Source of the DNA: Stereum hirsutum FP-91666 SS1
Taxonomy: Eukaryota > Basidiomycota > Agaricomycetes > Russulales > Stereaceae
Direction: 5' to 3'
Length of the DNA stretch: 64,000 bases
Assembly (NCBI RefSeq): GCF_000264905.1
Contig: NW_006763146.1
Coordinates: 1,233,308 to 1,297,307 of the forward strand
The notes below the pieces were generated by a model. It searched no databases, was not told the origin of the DNA, and saw nothing but the letters and a program-made list of their open reading frames with translations. Positions within the stretch are counted from its first letter, which is position 1, and every line of letters begins with the position of its first letter. Shown in pieces: positions 47,874 to 59,700 of this stretch. A program made the position numbers and the translations under genes.

Positions 47874-50800
47874 CTAGCATCGCTCGAAGATCTTGTACAA
47901 GTTGGGCAAATCTGCTACTTGCACGACGTCCCGGGCCAGCAAGGACTTCGGGGCGGAGAGATATCGACGCATAGCAGGGAAGAGCGTGTGCTGGATTTGC
48001 CACCTCTCTGCTTGGACCTCTTTTGGCTTGAGCAGTTTCTCGTCGTCAACAGCGACGTCAGAGGGGGAGAGCGTTGGACCAGGTGTGTAGAAGTAAGCCA
48101 GCTCGCGAAGGAAGGTATCGAAACAGCCTTTCTCCGAGGTCCAGTCAACCTGTGGTGAAGAAGATTGCTTCAGTGTACTCGTAGGTCGACATCAAGTTGA
48201 TAAATACATACCTGTGGACCAAGACGCATGAGGAACAACGGTAGCTTGTCTAGGTTCGGAGAATAGTCTTTGAGTAGCATTGGGAGCGTTTCGATCATCC
48301 CTTCGTCCGTGATGACTATGGAAAAGTACTCCAGTAGCATCTCTCGACGTTGCATGAGCGTCTCCTCTATAACCTATCGATCAGTTAGCTTGGTCTCAGA
48401 AGGAGGCCAAAGTAGAAGACGCACATCGACAATCTCAGACGTTGTTAGCTGTGTACCCTTTGTGCTTTCTTCGGTCTCCACCGCTGTAGAAAGCAGGAGG
48501 CGCAATGGAGCTGGTGGGTCCAGCTTCAACCGGGGCATATCGCCAAATTGTCGTAGACCCAGCTGATAAAATAGCTCTTCCCTGAAATTGACCGGGGACA
48601 ATCAGTATCTTGAACTTTACACCGACTGGTCTCAAAGTAAGAGCTTACGCCAAAGCACCGTGATCGACGAGGTACAGCTGTGTGCTGAACTGGACAAGGC
48701 TAAGCTCCTGTTCGAGATCCACTACCCCGACAAATGTGTGTTTTTCTAGAATCTCAGAGAGTTCTGCCAGACATGTACATATCAGATGTGAGACGATGAT
48801 ATAGTGACTGGAAGACACTCACGTTGATGCTTCCGGCTCGCCACAGCTCGTCGTAATTCTTGAACGCTAAGTAGATTGCATATGCTCTCTGGTATGAGTT
48901 TCGACCTTTCTTTACCAGGACGTTGGCTCGAAGATGGCACATCCGGATCAGTGGCCTTCACATCAGTGGGCGAGCTATGACCAGCTAGTGATTGAACAGG
49001 GTTTCCTTGCGATGTCGATGGATGCAAGACGGGGAACATCGAATCTAAAGTCCGATCAGCAACAGATGTTCGTACTTTGTGTTGTGATGAGGTTTTCTTC
49101 CTCGGCATTTTCGGAGCTGGAGCAGATACTTGAACGGCGCCAGGGCCGTTATTGTCTTCCTCTGCATCGCTATTTAGGACTTCGGCGTTGGCAACGTTCT
49201 GATCTTCCGGTGATCGAACTTTGGACTTCCCTTTGGACTGCTTGTCTTTGTCGGAGTCTACAAGTCCTCCGGTGAGTAAGGTCTAAGGTGTATTCGATGG
49301 GTCAGTACGTAGAGAGGCCATGTCGGTGAGCTGCAGCGTCACCTGGTATTCATACGTCCTCTCTCCTATGGCGGCCAGTTTATTGTGAATTGCGTCGCAG
49401 ACATGTTCTGTGATAGTCTCTTCATTTAGGAAATGTACTTCACGCTTGGTCGGGTGGACGTTGACGTCCACAGTCGTGGGATCTAGAAGTAAACTTGTGC
49501 ACAATAAAACGAATCAATTTTCGCATCCATTGGTATATATTGAGATAAATCCGTTACCTGAGATAAACGAATGGCGAGGAACCTTTCGGAAGAATGCTGG
49601 TATACACAGCCTCAATTGCCCGTTTAATCCTTGACGATTCCACGAGTCGGTCTAGGAAGAGCGCATGTATTCAGGATCTTTGAGATTCGTGCGGAACAGA
49701 GAAGAAAGATGTAGAGAAGAACCAACGGTTGATGAACAAGATGAAGATCATCTGTTTTGCATGATAGTTGACATTGGTGCAATGCACCTCCGCCTCCCAT
49801 GCATTCTCGCGTTCAGTCTCTTCTTCCTTCTCGATGTCGTCGTCTTCGTCCTTGCTTGGTCTTTTTCTCTTGCCCTTCTTTTCAGATGGAGGCGTCACAT
49901 GGATGTACATGAGCTCTTTGCCAATAGCTTGGCCGTAGAGCAAGCGGATGGCTGTGGGAGTCGTAGATGCTGAAGGTGTGGTAAGGTCGGGCGATGGGGA
50001 TCCTGCCTGGTACCCACGTGTATAGTAGCAATACATATATGACAGGAGAGGGACCGACCTTCTTGCAGACGAAGGCCACCAATGGGTTGTGTACGGCGTA
50101 CTTGGTTACAACGTCAAGAATACGAGCATACTCCTCGGATGAGCTTCGTAAGGCAGAAAGACGGGTAGGTGTATTGTAGAAGAGGTTCTCCACCTGCAAA
50201 AAATGCGCATATATTGAGCTATCAGTAACTGAGAGGTGGACAGCGAATTATACCAAAATCGTAGTGCCATCGTTACCCGCACAAGGTTTTGGCTCAGGCG
50301 ATTGTCCGTCTTTAGCGGAGACCAATTCTCCGTCGATGTAACAGGCTCTGGAGAGGAAAAATAATTATTTACATCGAAATATCAGAATTTCATAGAGTAC
50401 TGCACGCTTACTTCCAAGCACAGGAGTCTTTCTTTGTCTTGGTCGTCACAGTCAGGTTGGCGATGTGAGAGATGGAAGCCAGGGCTTCTCCGCGAAAGCC
50501 GTAGGTCGTCAAATGAGACAAATCTGAGAACGTAGCGAGCTTCGATGTAGTAAAACGCTGGGCAAGAATAGGGAGATCGCCTTTCTAAGCGACACCATAA
50601 GTTCTTCGAATACGGAACAGTATACAGAAGTGCAGGCACCTTTATACCACAACCGTTATCTTGGATCTGCATGAGCTTGAGGCCACCATCTTTGACTGTG
50701 ACGCGTATAGATGTTGTGCCGGCATCCAAACTGTTTTCCAAGAGCTCTTTGAGCGCTGAAGCTGGGCGGTGTATTATCTGGGCGTGGACAATAAGACTGC

Positions 50801-50937
50801 TGGGATTTGGAGTAGGCACGGGGCGATGACAGAAGGTAGACACGCACCTCCCCGGCCGCTATGCGATTGACGAGCGATTGTTCAAGCCGACGAATAGGTT
50901 TAGGATCCACTGGTGTCGACGAGTTATCGGCACTCAT
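47874..50937 (-). CDS. MLH1: DNA mismatch repair protein MLH1
   Basis: MutL homologue acting with PMS1 in mismatch repair. The N-terminal GHKL ATPase is clear: [16 protein letters not shown], then [19 protein letters not shown] (catalytic Glu, Asn), [38 protein letters not shown], and the NPCAGN/GT-type loop ([21 protein letters not shown]). Next are the transducer domain ([25 protein letters not shown]), a variable linker, and the C-terminal domain ([25 protein letters not shown]). The protein ends [11 protein letters not shown], the invariant MLH1 C-terminus; the TAG is at 47874-47876. About a dozen short introns. The start ATG at 50937 ([15 protein letters not shown]) is divergent from the RdRP gene across 461 bp. 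A relic of the 5' exon recurs at about 56124-56260. Confidence 0.93.
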
Positions 50938-51398
50938 GGTGGCCGTGACTGCAGCTCGATAGTATCAGTAGAGATGACTAGTAGTCACGTACTTGGTACT
51001 CGACCAGAGCACAACGGACGCGTCACACCGACTCACGGTGATTCAGACAACTGTTGCTGTTATCAGAGTCAGATGTAAAAGGACTAATTTTGTTCAGGAT
51101 AAAACGATAGTTCCCAGCACAGCGTGAGTGCACTGACGAACCTGGTGAAGCGCTCGACGCGACGCGGACCTCGAAAGTGTTGAATTTCAAATGAACGCGA
51201 GTTCTCGATCACGTGGGGCACACGGTCCGATCGATCGACAAGGCGAGGTCAACTTTGGGCAACTTTGCCTCCGTTCTCGATCTTCCCCGCACTTGTGCTC
51301 GCTCTATCTCATTGTCTGGTGTACTTGCATTGAGATATCCTCTCAGCCTATCTATTGTTCGCATATCTCTATACAATCGTCGCACAGCGACTGCCAGG
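50938..51398. promoter_or_regulatory. Divergent MLH1 / RdRP copy 1 promoter
   Basis: Bidirectional promoter interval. It contains the palindromic CACGTG at 51210-51215 and, about 35 bp further, a block reading GGTCAACTT then GGGCAACTTTGCCTCCGT. Both elements are retained in the duplicated copy at 56510-56570 although surrounding bases have diverged. Confidence 0.55.
51210..51215. promoter_or_regulatory. CACGTG E-box upstream of RdRP copy 1
   Basis: Perfect palindromic E-box about 184 bp upstream of the preferred ATG at 51399, conserved at the matching place upstream of RdRP copy 2. Confidence 0.5.
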
Positions 51399-54300
51399 AT
51401 GATCCCAGAGGGCCTGCAGGATGATACGGTTGACGACAGCACCGACTATTCGGACGGTGGCTACTCTCAACTCATCGCAGACTACAACGAAGATGACACC
51501 CAAGAAACTATCGTAGTTCCGCCATCGCTCGAGCCCCCCAAACGAGCATCTACCCCCGAGCCCACAAAACAGCATGAAACTCCAATCGCTCTTGGCAAAC
51601 GCACTTTCGCAGAGGCTAGGTTGGCCGAGTCGCCGTCCAGCAATGCACGTAGCCCGAAGAAACAACATATCTCCAATGGCAAATTGCCTCATTCCACCTC
51701 ACCCTCAACTCCCAGGCGATCGATGGTAGATATCGTCACAGACGCTCTTCGAGAGCAGCCGGATACGAACAACGCCTCTAGTTCCAGCCGCAGACAATCC
51801 GTGCTGAACGCAATCATAGAAGCCCGCCGCCCTGAGCCACGAACGCCATCTCATAACACTGGAATCTCACCTTCGAGTAGGCCCTCGAGTAGTCGGCACC
51901 CTGACCATCGAGCCTCCGCGAACAAAACTAGTATAGAGACGCCAGAGTCACTTCCACGCCCCCGAACTCCACGCCCATCTTCCCCTGAAAACCAAATGCC
52001 CGTGGCCAATGAATTCCCCCCATTTGAAATTGTGGTAAGTCACATTCGCTACTGACTGCAGTCTTTGAAGCTTGACGCTACCTATTTAGGCGCATGACGA
52101 GCTGGTTCAGAAATGTGAGGGCTTTCGGAACCTACCTTGGGGGGTACGATGGGAGATAGGACGCCTCGTCATGCAAAATAAATTGATGGTAGAAGATCTC
52201 ACACCGGAGAAGTTAGAGTTGCTTCAAGGGAGTAACGAGGTCATAGCCCCGCTGGTCGAGCAGAAGTTGAAAGGTTCTATGCCCCTCATATCTGCCCGTC
52301 TGCCCCCTCCTGATGAACAAGCCAAGGTCGGCTTACTAGATCTCCTGACTCATGTTTGAGCTATACCTGATTCTTTGTGCCTAATATCTAGGGTCCATGG
52401 CGAGCATTTGATAGAGAGGAAGCAGCTTTCAAGCGGGATGACCAGTTCGGTCATCCCGCCAATGAGGTACCCGCTCCCGACTTGCAGTTCAGATATCACG
52501 GCAGAGTGCAGTTTGCGGGGAGGTTGATCTTTGCGGATAAGAAGAACAAATCTGGGAAGCTGCGCTTCATTCTCGAGAAACCTGATCTTGGCTCTTCTTC
52601 CCGGTTCACTCGAAGGTTCGGTTCGGACTGGTTGATTCGAGTTCGCTACAATAGAGACATCAGATCATCGAGAGTTTATGAGTTTTGCATGAGACCGTTG
52701 ATCATTTTCGACCGCGTCTATCGCGCCTTCTATGCAAGGTCAGTTGGTCAATCGTAATTTTTTTCTGATGATGTCTACGAATGACGGATATCCGACTTTC
52801 TAGCAAGGACCAGAACGTCTTCTTTGCTTCTACAAACGAGACGTTCATCAATGGAGAGGTTGTTACCATTCCGGAGACGAGCAGACGTCTTAGTTTACAT
52901 AGCCTCTTGCAGTGGCACAATCCCATAGAGCTGAACAGTAATCAGGTGAGTTCAGGTGAATGAAACCCGGATCGAGCACTGACCAGCTCATGTTGTGCCT
53001 TAGACAATTGCAAAGTGGGCGGCACGTATCCCTCTTGGTTTATCGAACTCGGTTCCCGGTCCAAAGCTGGAATGCAATCAGATCAGATTGGAACCAGAGA
53101 TCAGTATGTAGAAAGCGTTGAGCACCTAGGATCCACACGCTTACCGTCATTCATTTTAGTATCTTCTTCATGGAACCCCTCTATGGGGCCTAAGCCTCCC
53201 TCCGAGATGGAAATGACGGACGGCTGTGGATTCATCAATCAGACTGCCCTGCAAGAATTACATTCGAATAAATTCTGGGACTCCATTCCTGTCGCTATTC
53301 AAGTCCGAGTGGCCGGGAATAAGGTTTGCCCGATATTCTTATGATCGCTGCCCAATTGTCACTGATCATAGTCACTAGGGCCTCTTGACTAGACATCCCA
53401 GCAATGACGCGAACTACCTGAAATATCCTTGTATCTGGGTTCGACCGTCTCAGACAAAGATTCACTACTCCGACCAAGATTTGGCGCATGAGCCAGCTAA
53501 AAGAACAATCGACGTGTTGCGCGCATCGCACATGCGTAGCGGTATCCAGGCGTCAAAGGAAGTGCTCGTCAATTTCGCTGAAAACGGCGTCCCCCATGAG
53601 ATTCTTTCCCGTCGAATGCGAGAATCCTTGGAAGAGCTCATGGAGCAACTTCTTCAATGGGACGATATGCTCCAATTATATCGTCTTGTATTCAAGGAAG
53701 GTGGCATTCTTGGTGCACGCATGGCACGAGAAGCAGCAGGGGAGGCAAGAGTTCGCGGATATCGTGCGTATGACAATGAAGATGATGACAAGGAGGAGGA
53801 CGAGAGAATCAGCGAGGTATTAGAGCTCGGCCCTGAGCGCTCGAAGGCATGACAAGTCGACGAGATAAGTGGGCTGCCATCCTCTTTGGAGGTAAAGTCA
53901 TCCATATTTCGACTTGGAAGTCTTGAATTGACGCGTTTGAACTTGAAATCGAATAGGAGACCGTTTGTTATTTTCTGGATTCGGGCTTCACGCCGCAAAA
54001 TAACGCCATCCTTGCCGAGAAGCTGAAGGAAGTCATCACGAAGGCCATGAAGAAACGGATTGCAAGATGTAAAGTGGAGATTCCAATGTCATGCTCCGCA
54101 TGGATTATTCCCGGTTCGTGGCACACCTTTCTTTCCCACAGAACTGTCCTTCTAAGATGGCAACTGCTAGATCCCACCGGCACCCTGAAGGAAGGCGAAA
54201 TTCACATCAGGTCATCAGCGCCAAACTTGAAAGGCCAGGATGGACAACTTACTGAACAAGTGCTAGGTCCTGTGCTTGTAAGTGCCATTCCAAGCCTGCG

Positions 54301-55727
54301 ATCTTGGCTGATGCTTTGTCCAGGTATCGCGCCACCCGTGCAAACTTCCGACAGACGTCCAGAAGGTTCGTGCTATTTCCACGATTGCCTGAATCAGTTC
54401 TTGAAATACTCCACAGGTCACTGCCGTCTATTATTCTCAGCTTGAGAAGTACGTCGATGTGATAGTCTTCTCCACCAAGGGCTGCCGTAGCCTCGCCAGC
54501 ATGCTCGGCACCGGTAAGACTTCTCCTCTTTGTACACTGAGTCGCGATTGGCTAATTTTTATTTTGTAGGCGATTACGATGGAGACAAGGTCGAAGCCGT
54601 GTGGGACCCAGAGATTGCCGGACCTTTCCGAAATGCCGACCCCAAATTCGCAGACCCTCCGCCAGACCTCATGAAGAATTTCAAGAAACAGAATGAGACT
54701 GTCGCAGAGTTCCTCAAACGCACCGAGAAGATGTCTCCCGAGCAGCGTATGGAGGCCTTGCAAGCGGTTCTTCTGGGAGCTCTGCGCGATCCCAACGTCG
54801 TCGGGATATACTCCTGCATGCACGACAATTCAATCTACGTACGCGGCTATGCTCACCCGGACACTCGAAGACTCGGAAATATGTGAGTTATCAAAACCAG
54901 TCATCTCATGCATGAAGGTGTTGACGCCTCGAGCTAGGTTTGCCGAGATTCTCGACGGAGGGAAGACCGGTCTGACCGTCGACGAGGAAGTCCGCAAAAG
55001 GGATTATGCCGACCTCGATTGTGGCTCCAGTGTGACACCACTGTGGAAGACCTGGTCAACCCAGACACTGAAGCACGGAAACACCTCGAACAAACTAGCA
55101 AGACGTACCAAGGGTACCTTCATCATGGACTTCATACAAGGTGAAGCACAGAAGCTTCACAATCAGTGGATGCCGAGGGTGAGCGAGAGGTTCACGGGAT
55201 TGCGCAAGACCCGCGACGAGGATCTGATCAAGCCCTACTACGACGCTCTGGATTGTGTGGAGAGGAGTGGTATCGCCCGGATAGCAGAAGAACTGAAGAT
55301 GATTGAGAAGCACGTACATGACGCGCGGATCCTCTCGGGTAAGATGATGAAACTGTCCTCGGAGCTTGCTTTAGCGACTTTGCGGGACACCTCCTCGCCA
55401 GCATTACAGGCCAATCGCAATGGAAAGGCCCCCTTCACCCTCCTGCCAATCGAAATCCGACAGGACATCTTGAAAGCCCACTCGAAGCATTTCGTTAGCT
55501 CTCCTGAGCCGAGTACAATGATTTTCTTCAGAAGTGACGAGATCGCGCAAATTCGGGCTTCATACGCATACATCCACGATTGGGAGATGAAGATGAGTCG
55601 CCATCCTTGGAACGTATCGATGCGGGTACTTTGCGAGATCAAGGCGAAGGCGTCGAAGGAGTACAAGGTCCTTACCGGTACCTTTTATGAGCATATGTCG
55701 ATCCCGAAGGCGGCGGTGAAGACATGA
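51399..55727 (+). CDS. RNA-dependent RNA polymerase, QDE-1 type (copy 1), with one in-frame TGA
   Basis: Eukaryotic RdRP of RNA silencing, which makes double-stranded RNA for Dicer. I prefer ATG 51399 (MIPEGLQDD), the counterpart of copy 2's start. About 210 disordered residues precede the polymerase region: GSSSRFTRRFGSDWLIRVRY, FDRVYRAFYAR, IAKWAARIPLGLSNSVPG, PPSEMEMTDGCGFIN, IWVRPSQTKIHYS and LDSGFTPQNNAIL. The catalytic loop GDYDGDK is at 54569-54589, with DYDGD binding metal. The frame is otherwise open, but codon 53850-53852 is TGA where copy 2 has TGG (Trp), upstream of the catalytic loop. An in-frame GT at 53817 (after ISEG-type residues ending at 53816) spliced to the acceptor before 53958 would skip the stop at the cost of about 25 residues. 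So this is either a pseudogene or a gene with a shifted donor. Confidence 0.75.
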
Positions 55728-55739
55728 TGCAGTATGCTT

Positions 55740-56123
55740 GGACGGGTCGTCATTCACTTCCGAGGTCATCCAGACTCTGAACTCCCTCGCTTTGGCCGAG
55801 GAGCTCGACATCTCTCTCGTCCCTCAGATGTACCGGTGTATTTATGCATGTCTGTCGACGACAGTCGAAGGCGAGTTCCTGCAGGCCGTGACGTTACTAG
55901 AATCGATCCTTTCGCCGGTGGATCCCAAGGATGAGAACACCACGCGATTCATACTATTTCAGCAGCCTCCAGACTGGATCGGATCCACAACACGACAGTC
56001 GTCACTACTCGTCGATCTGTGTTCCTCGAAGACGTATGAGCCGACTATGAAGATGCTCGAGCGGATGGCCAGGATTCCCGGGAATGGACTTGTAGATACA
56101 CCCGAAGGCCGTGTTCGCGACTA
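55740..56123 (+). pseudogene. Truncated duplicate fragment of PAG1
   Basis: Reads SLALAEELDISLVPQMYRCI, STTVEGEFLQAVTLLESIL, PPDWIGSTT, KTYEPTMKMLERMARIPGNG and LVDTPEGRVRD, matching PAG1 residues encoded at about 46080-46452 with scattered substitutions. It has no start, lacks the rest of the gene, and ends in TAG where homology to PAG1 stops. It begins within about 20 bp of the RdRP copy 1 stop codon. Confidence 0.85.
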
Positions 56124-56260
56124 GACTGCTGGGATTTGTAGACAGTACGAGGGCGATGGCACCTCCCCGGTCACTATGCGATTGACGTGCGACTGTTAAA
56201 GCTGACGGACGGGTTTATGATTCACTGGTGTCGACGAGTCATGCTCGATAGTATCAGTAG
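56124..56260 (-). pseudogene. Relic of MLH1 5' exon and leader
   Basis: Matches the MLH1 5' region (about 50790-50975): CTGCTGGGATTTG, CACCTCCCCGG then CTATGCGATTGACG, CACTGGTGTCGACGAG, and CTCGATAGTATCAGTAGAGA. The segment with the MLH1 ATG is deleted, and the coding frame is broken. Confidence 0.75.
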
Positions 56261-56703
56261 AGATGACTGGGTACTTACAACTTGCAACACGACCAAAACA
56301 CAACGGATGCGCCATGGCACTAACTCGCGTTGATTCAGACAATTGTTACTGTTGATAGACTCGGGTGTAAGAAGGTATTTTTGTTCAGAATCAGATTTGA
56401 GTTCCTAGAGCAGCGTGAGCGTACTAGTAAGTCGATGAACTTGGTGAGGCGCTCACCACGCGGACCTCGAAAGTATGGAATTTCAAATGGACGCCTGCGA
56501 ATTCTCGATCACGTGGGGGCACGCGTTTTGGCGATCGACAAGGTGCGGTCAACTTCGGGCAACTTTGCCTCCGTACTTGTCCTTCCCCGCTCTTGCTAAC
56601 TCTCTATCTCTTCAAGGCTTCTTGCATAAGTGCTACTGGATATCATATCTTACTGGTTCTCTGCCTTGCTGCACGACCGTTTCAATTCACTCAGACTGTC
56701 GGG
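56261..56703. promoter_or_regulatory. Duplicated promoter of RdRP copy 2
   Basis: Homologous to 50975-51398. It keeps CACGTG (56510-56515), GATCGACAAGG, GGTCAACTT and GGGCAACTTTGCCTCCGT. It no longer faces an MLH1 gene, so only the RdRP side remains in use. Confidence 0.6.
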
Positions 56704-59700
56704 ATGATCCCTGAAGGCCTCCAAGACACTCAGGATTCCACCACTGACTATTCGGATGCCGATTTTACGCAACTCATAGCGGGATTCGATGAGGGAGATA
56801 CAGAAGAGACAATTGTCATCCCGCCGTCCCTCGAACCCCCTAAAACAGACCGACCATCGACTCCAGAACCCGCCGCAGCCGCCCCTCCGCGTACACCTAC
56901 CGCTCTCGGAAAGCGAACTCTCGAAGATGCATCGCTCTCGCCCTCTGAGGATGCCCAAACCCCGAAGAAACGCCAGATATATCGCGGTCTGCCATCCAAC
57001 ATTATCTCAACTTCTCCGACGAGGCGACCAGTATTTGAAACCGCACCAACATCCCTTCGTGGCCAGTCAGGCACTTCCACTGGTCGTGTCGATCCATCAG
57101 CATCAGGCTCTAGGCCAGATTCACCTCGGAAACAAAAAATCATAGAAGCCATAGAGGAAGCACGCCGCTGCGAGCCCCAAACTCCATCCCGCTCGGCTGC
57201 AGTCTCCCCATCGGTCCGGTCCTCAGACACCAGAACTCCTGATTATCGACGCTCTGCCAGCAGATTTGGTGCAGAAACACCGGAGTCACTTCCTCGTCCA
57301 AAGCCCCCCTCATCCGCCTCTGACAAACTGCCTACTGTCAAAGCAGATCCACCGTTTCATACTGTGGTACGTCCATTATGAGTACACATCTCTCAGATGC
57401 CTGACGCCATACTATTTCAGGCGCACAACGAGCAACTTCAGGGATGTCCAGCCTTCCACACGCTGACATGGGGTGTCCGCTGGATGATGGGACGCCTCGT
57501 AACTCAGAACAAGCTTGATTTAGACTGTATCTCACCATCTCAACTGGACAAGCTCCGCGGTTTGAATCAAGATGTGGCCTCGTCGGTGGAAGAGAAGCTG
57601 AAGGACGCCGATTCCTCCGCATCAGTGCTGCCCCTCACAAAGGACGAGATGGTCAAGGTTTGTCGTGGCCCACTTTGTATGTCCTCTAGTCCCGTGCAGA
57701 AAGGCTAACAATATTCGATTTTGTAGTGCGCTTGGGGAGCGTTGGACGAGGAAGACACAGCCTTCAAACTTCGAGGTGACTTGGCATGTGTCGAGAACGT
57801 GGATGCCTCCAACACCTCTCCGTTTAAATACCACGGGAAAGTGCAGTTTTCTGCGAAACTGTCCTTTAAAAAGGATAGGAATGGCGAGCTCCGTCTTGTT
57901 CTAGACCAACCCGAGCTAGGATCATCGTCACGATTCACCAGGAGGTTCGGATCTGATTGGTTAATTCGTATCCGCATCCACAAAGACCTCGTCAACTCGA
58001 AGAGCGTAAATCTGAGGGAGTATTTCATGAAGCCATTCATCTTTTTTGATCGTGTATACCGTGCCTTCTATGCAAGGTTCGTGACATCATATTTTACTTA
58101 TCAGAGGATCAACGATGAATGCATTAATCTATCAGCAAAGAGCGCACCGTGTTTCTTGTGGCCACGAACGAGACGTTCATCGATGGTGATTTCCGTCGTA
58201 ATCCAGAGTCACGCTGGCACCTCAGTTACTTCGAGATCCTTGAGTGGCATAATCCTCTGAATCTTAACCAGAATCAGGTATGTTTCATGAATTAAACATG
58301 ATAACACTCATCTCATCAATCGTTGCCGTAGACAATGGCGAAATGGGCAGCTCGTATACCCTTAGGATTGTCTAACTCGGTTCCAGGGCTGGTGTTGAAA
58401 AAGGATCAAATAAAAGCGGAGGCAGAAATCAGTATGTATTTCACAACTGGTTCAAAAAGAGGTTCTTAACCTCACCTGAGATACCAAGTTTCGCCCTTCC
58501 ATGACCCTGCCACCGTCGGTAAACCTCCCTCGGAGATGGAAATGACCGACGGATGCGGCTACATCAATCTGTTCGCTATGAAGATGTTAAGTTCAAAGAA
58601 ACTCTGGGATAAACCACCGACAGCTATTCAAGTCAGAGTTGCGGGTGCAAAGGTCAGTGCAGTCTGTTGCTAGACGGTGCTAAGGAAATTCACATAACTC
58701 GCCCACAAACCAGGGCCTACTCACTATCCACCCTGGACAAAATGGTGAAAATGCGAGCGAGGTATCTACAGTGTGGGTTCGACCATCACAGATGAAGATT
58801 CACTACTCCTTCGATGACCTGGAAGATCCCGCAAAGAGAACCGTGGATGTGCTACGTGCATCTCACATGCGGAGTGGAACTCGTCTGGCTAACGAAGTCG
58901 TCATCTGTCTCGCCGAAAATGGCGTCAAGACCAACGTCTTTACTAACCTCCTCCAACATTCGCTCGATGAAATTATGGAACCCCTTCTCAACTGGAACGA
59001 TATGCATCAACTGCACCGTGTGATAGCCAAGGAAGGTGGTGTGCTTGCTGCCCGTATGACGAGAGAGATGGCTGGGGAGGCACGAGTACGAGGGTTGCGA
59101 GCGTATGACGACGAGGACGAGGACGACAAAGACGACGAAATCGAATGTATCAGCGATGTACTCGAGATGGGTGCTCAACGATCAACTGCGTGGTTCGCAG
59201 ACGAAATCAGCGGACAGCCGTCTTCACTCGAAGTAAGTCGTCTACACTGTGTGTGTTGTTGGCGAGTATCTTGATCGCATTGTCTATGTATAGGAAACCG
59301 TATGTGTTCTTCTCGACTCTGGCTTCACGCCCCAGAACAACCCCGTGCTTGCGTCGAAGCTTGAGAAAGTGATTAAGGGCGCTGTGAATAAGCGCCTCGC
59401 GAGGTGCAAGGTTGAGGTCCCTATGGCTTGTACGGCATTCATCATCCCAGGTATGTGACCATCTTCTCATTGGCTGCAGACGCTCAAGAGGTTCATTATT
59501 CCAGACCCATTCGGTGTCTTGAACGAGGGCGAGATCCACATCAAGAGCTCGCTAACGAACTTGCAGAGACAAGATGGCCTCTCAACAGCTCAAATTCTGG
59601 GGCCGGTTCTGGTACGTCTCGACCAGTACATGAGTTTCATGGTGATTGACCAACTCGCATAGGTTACAAGGAATCCTTGCAAGCTTCCGTCCGATATTCA

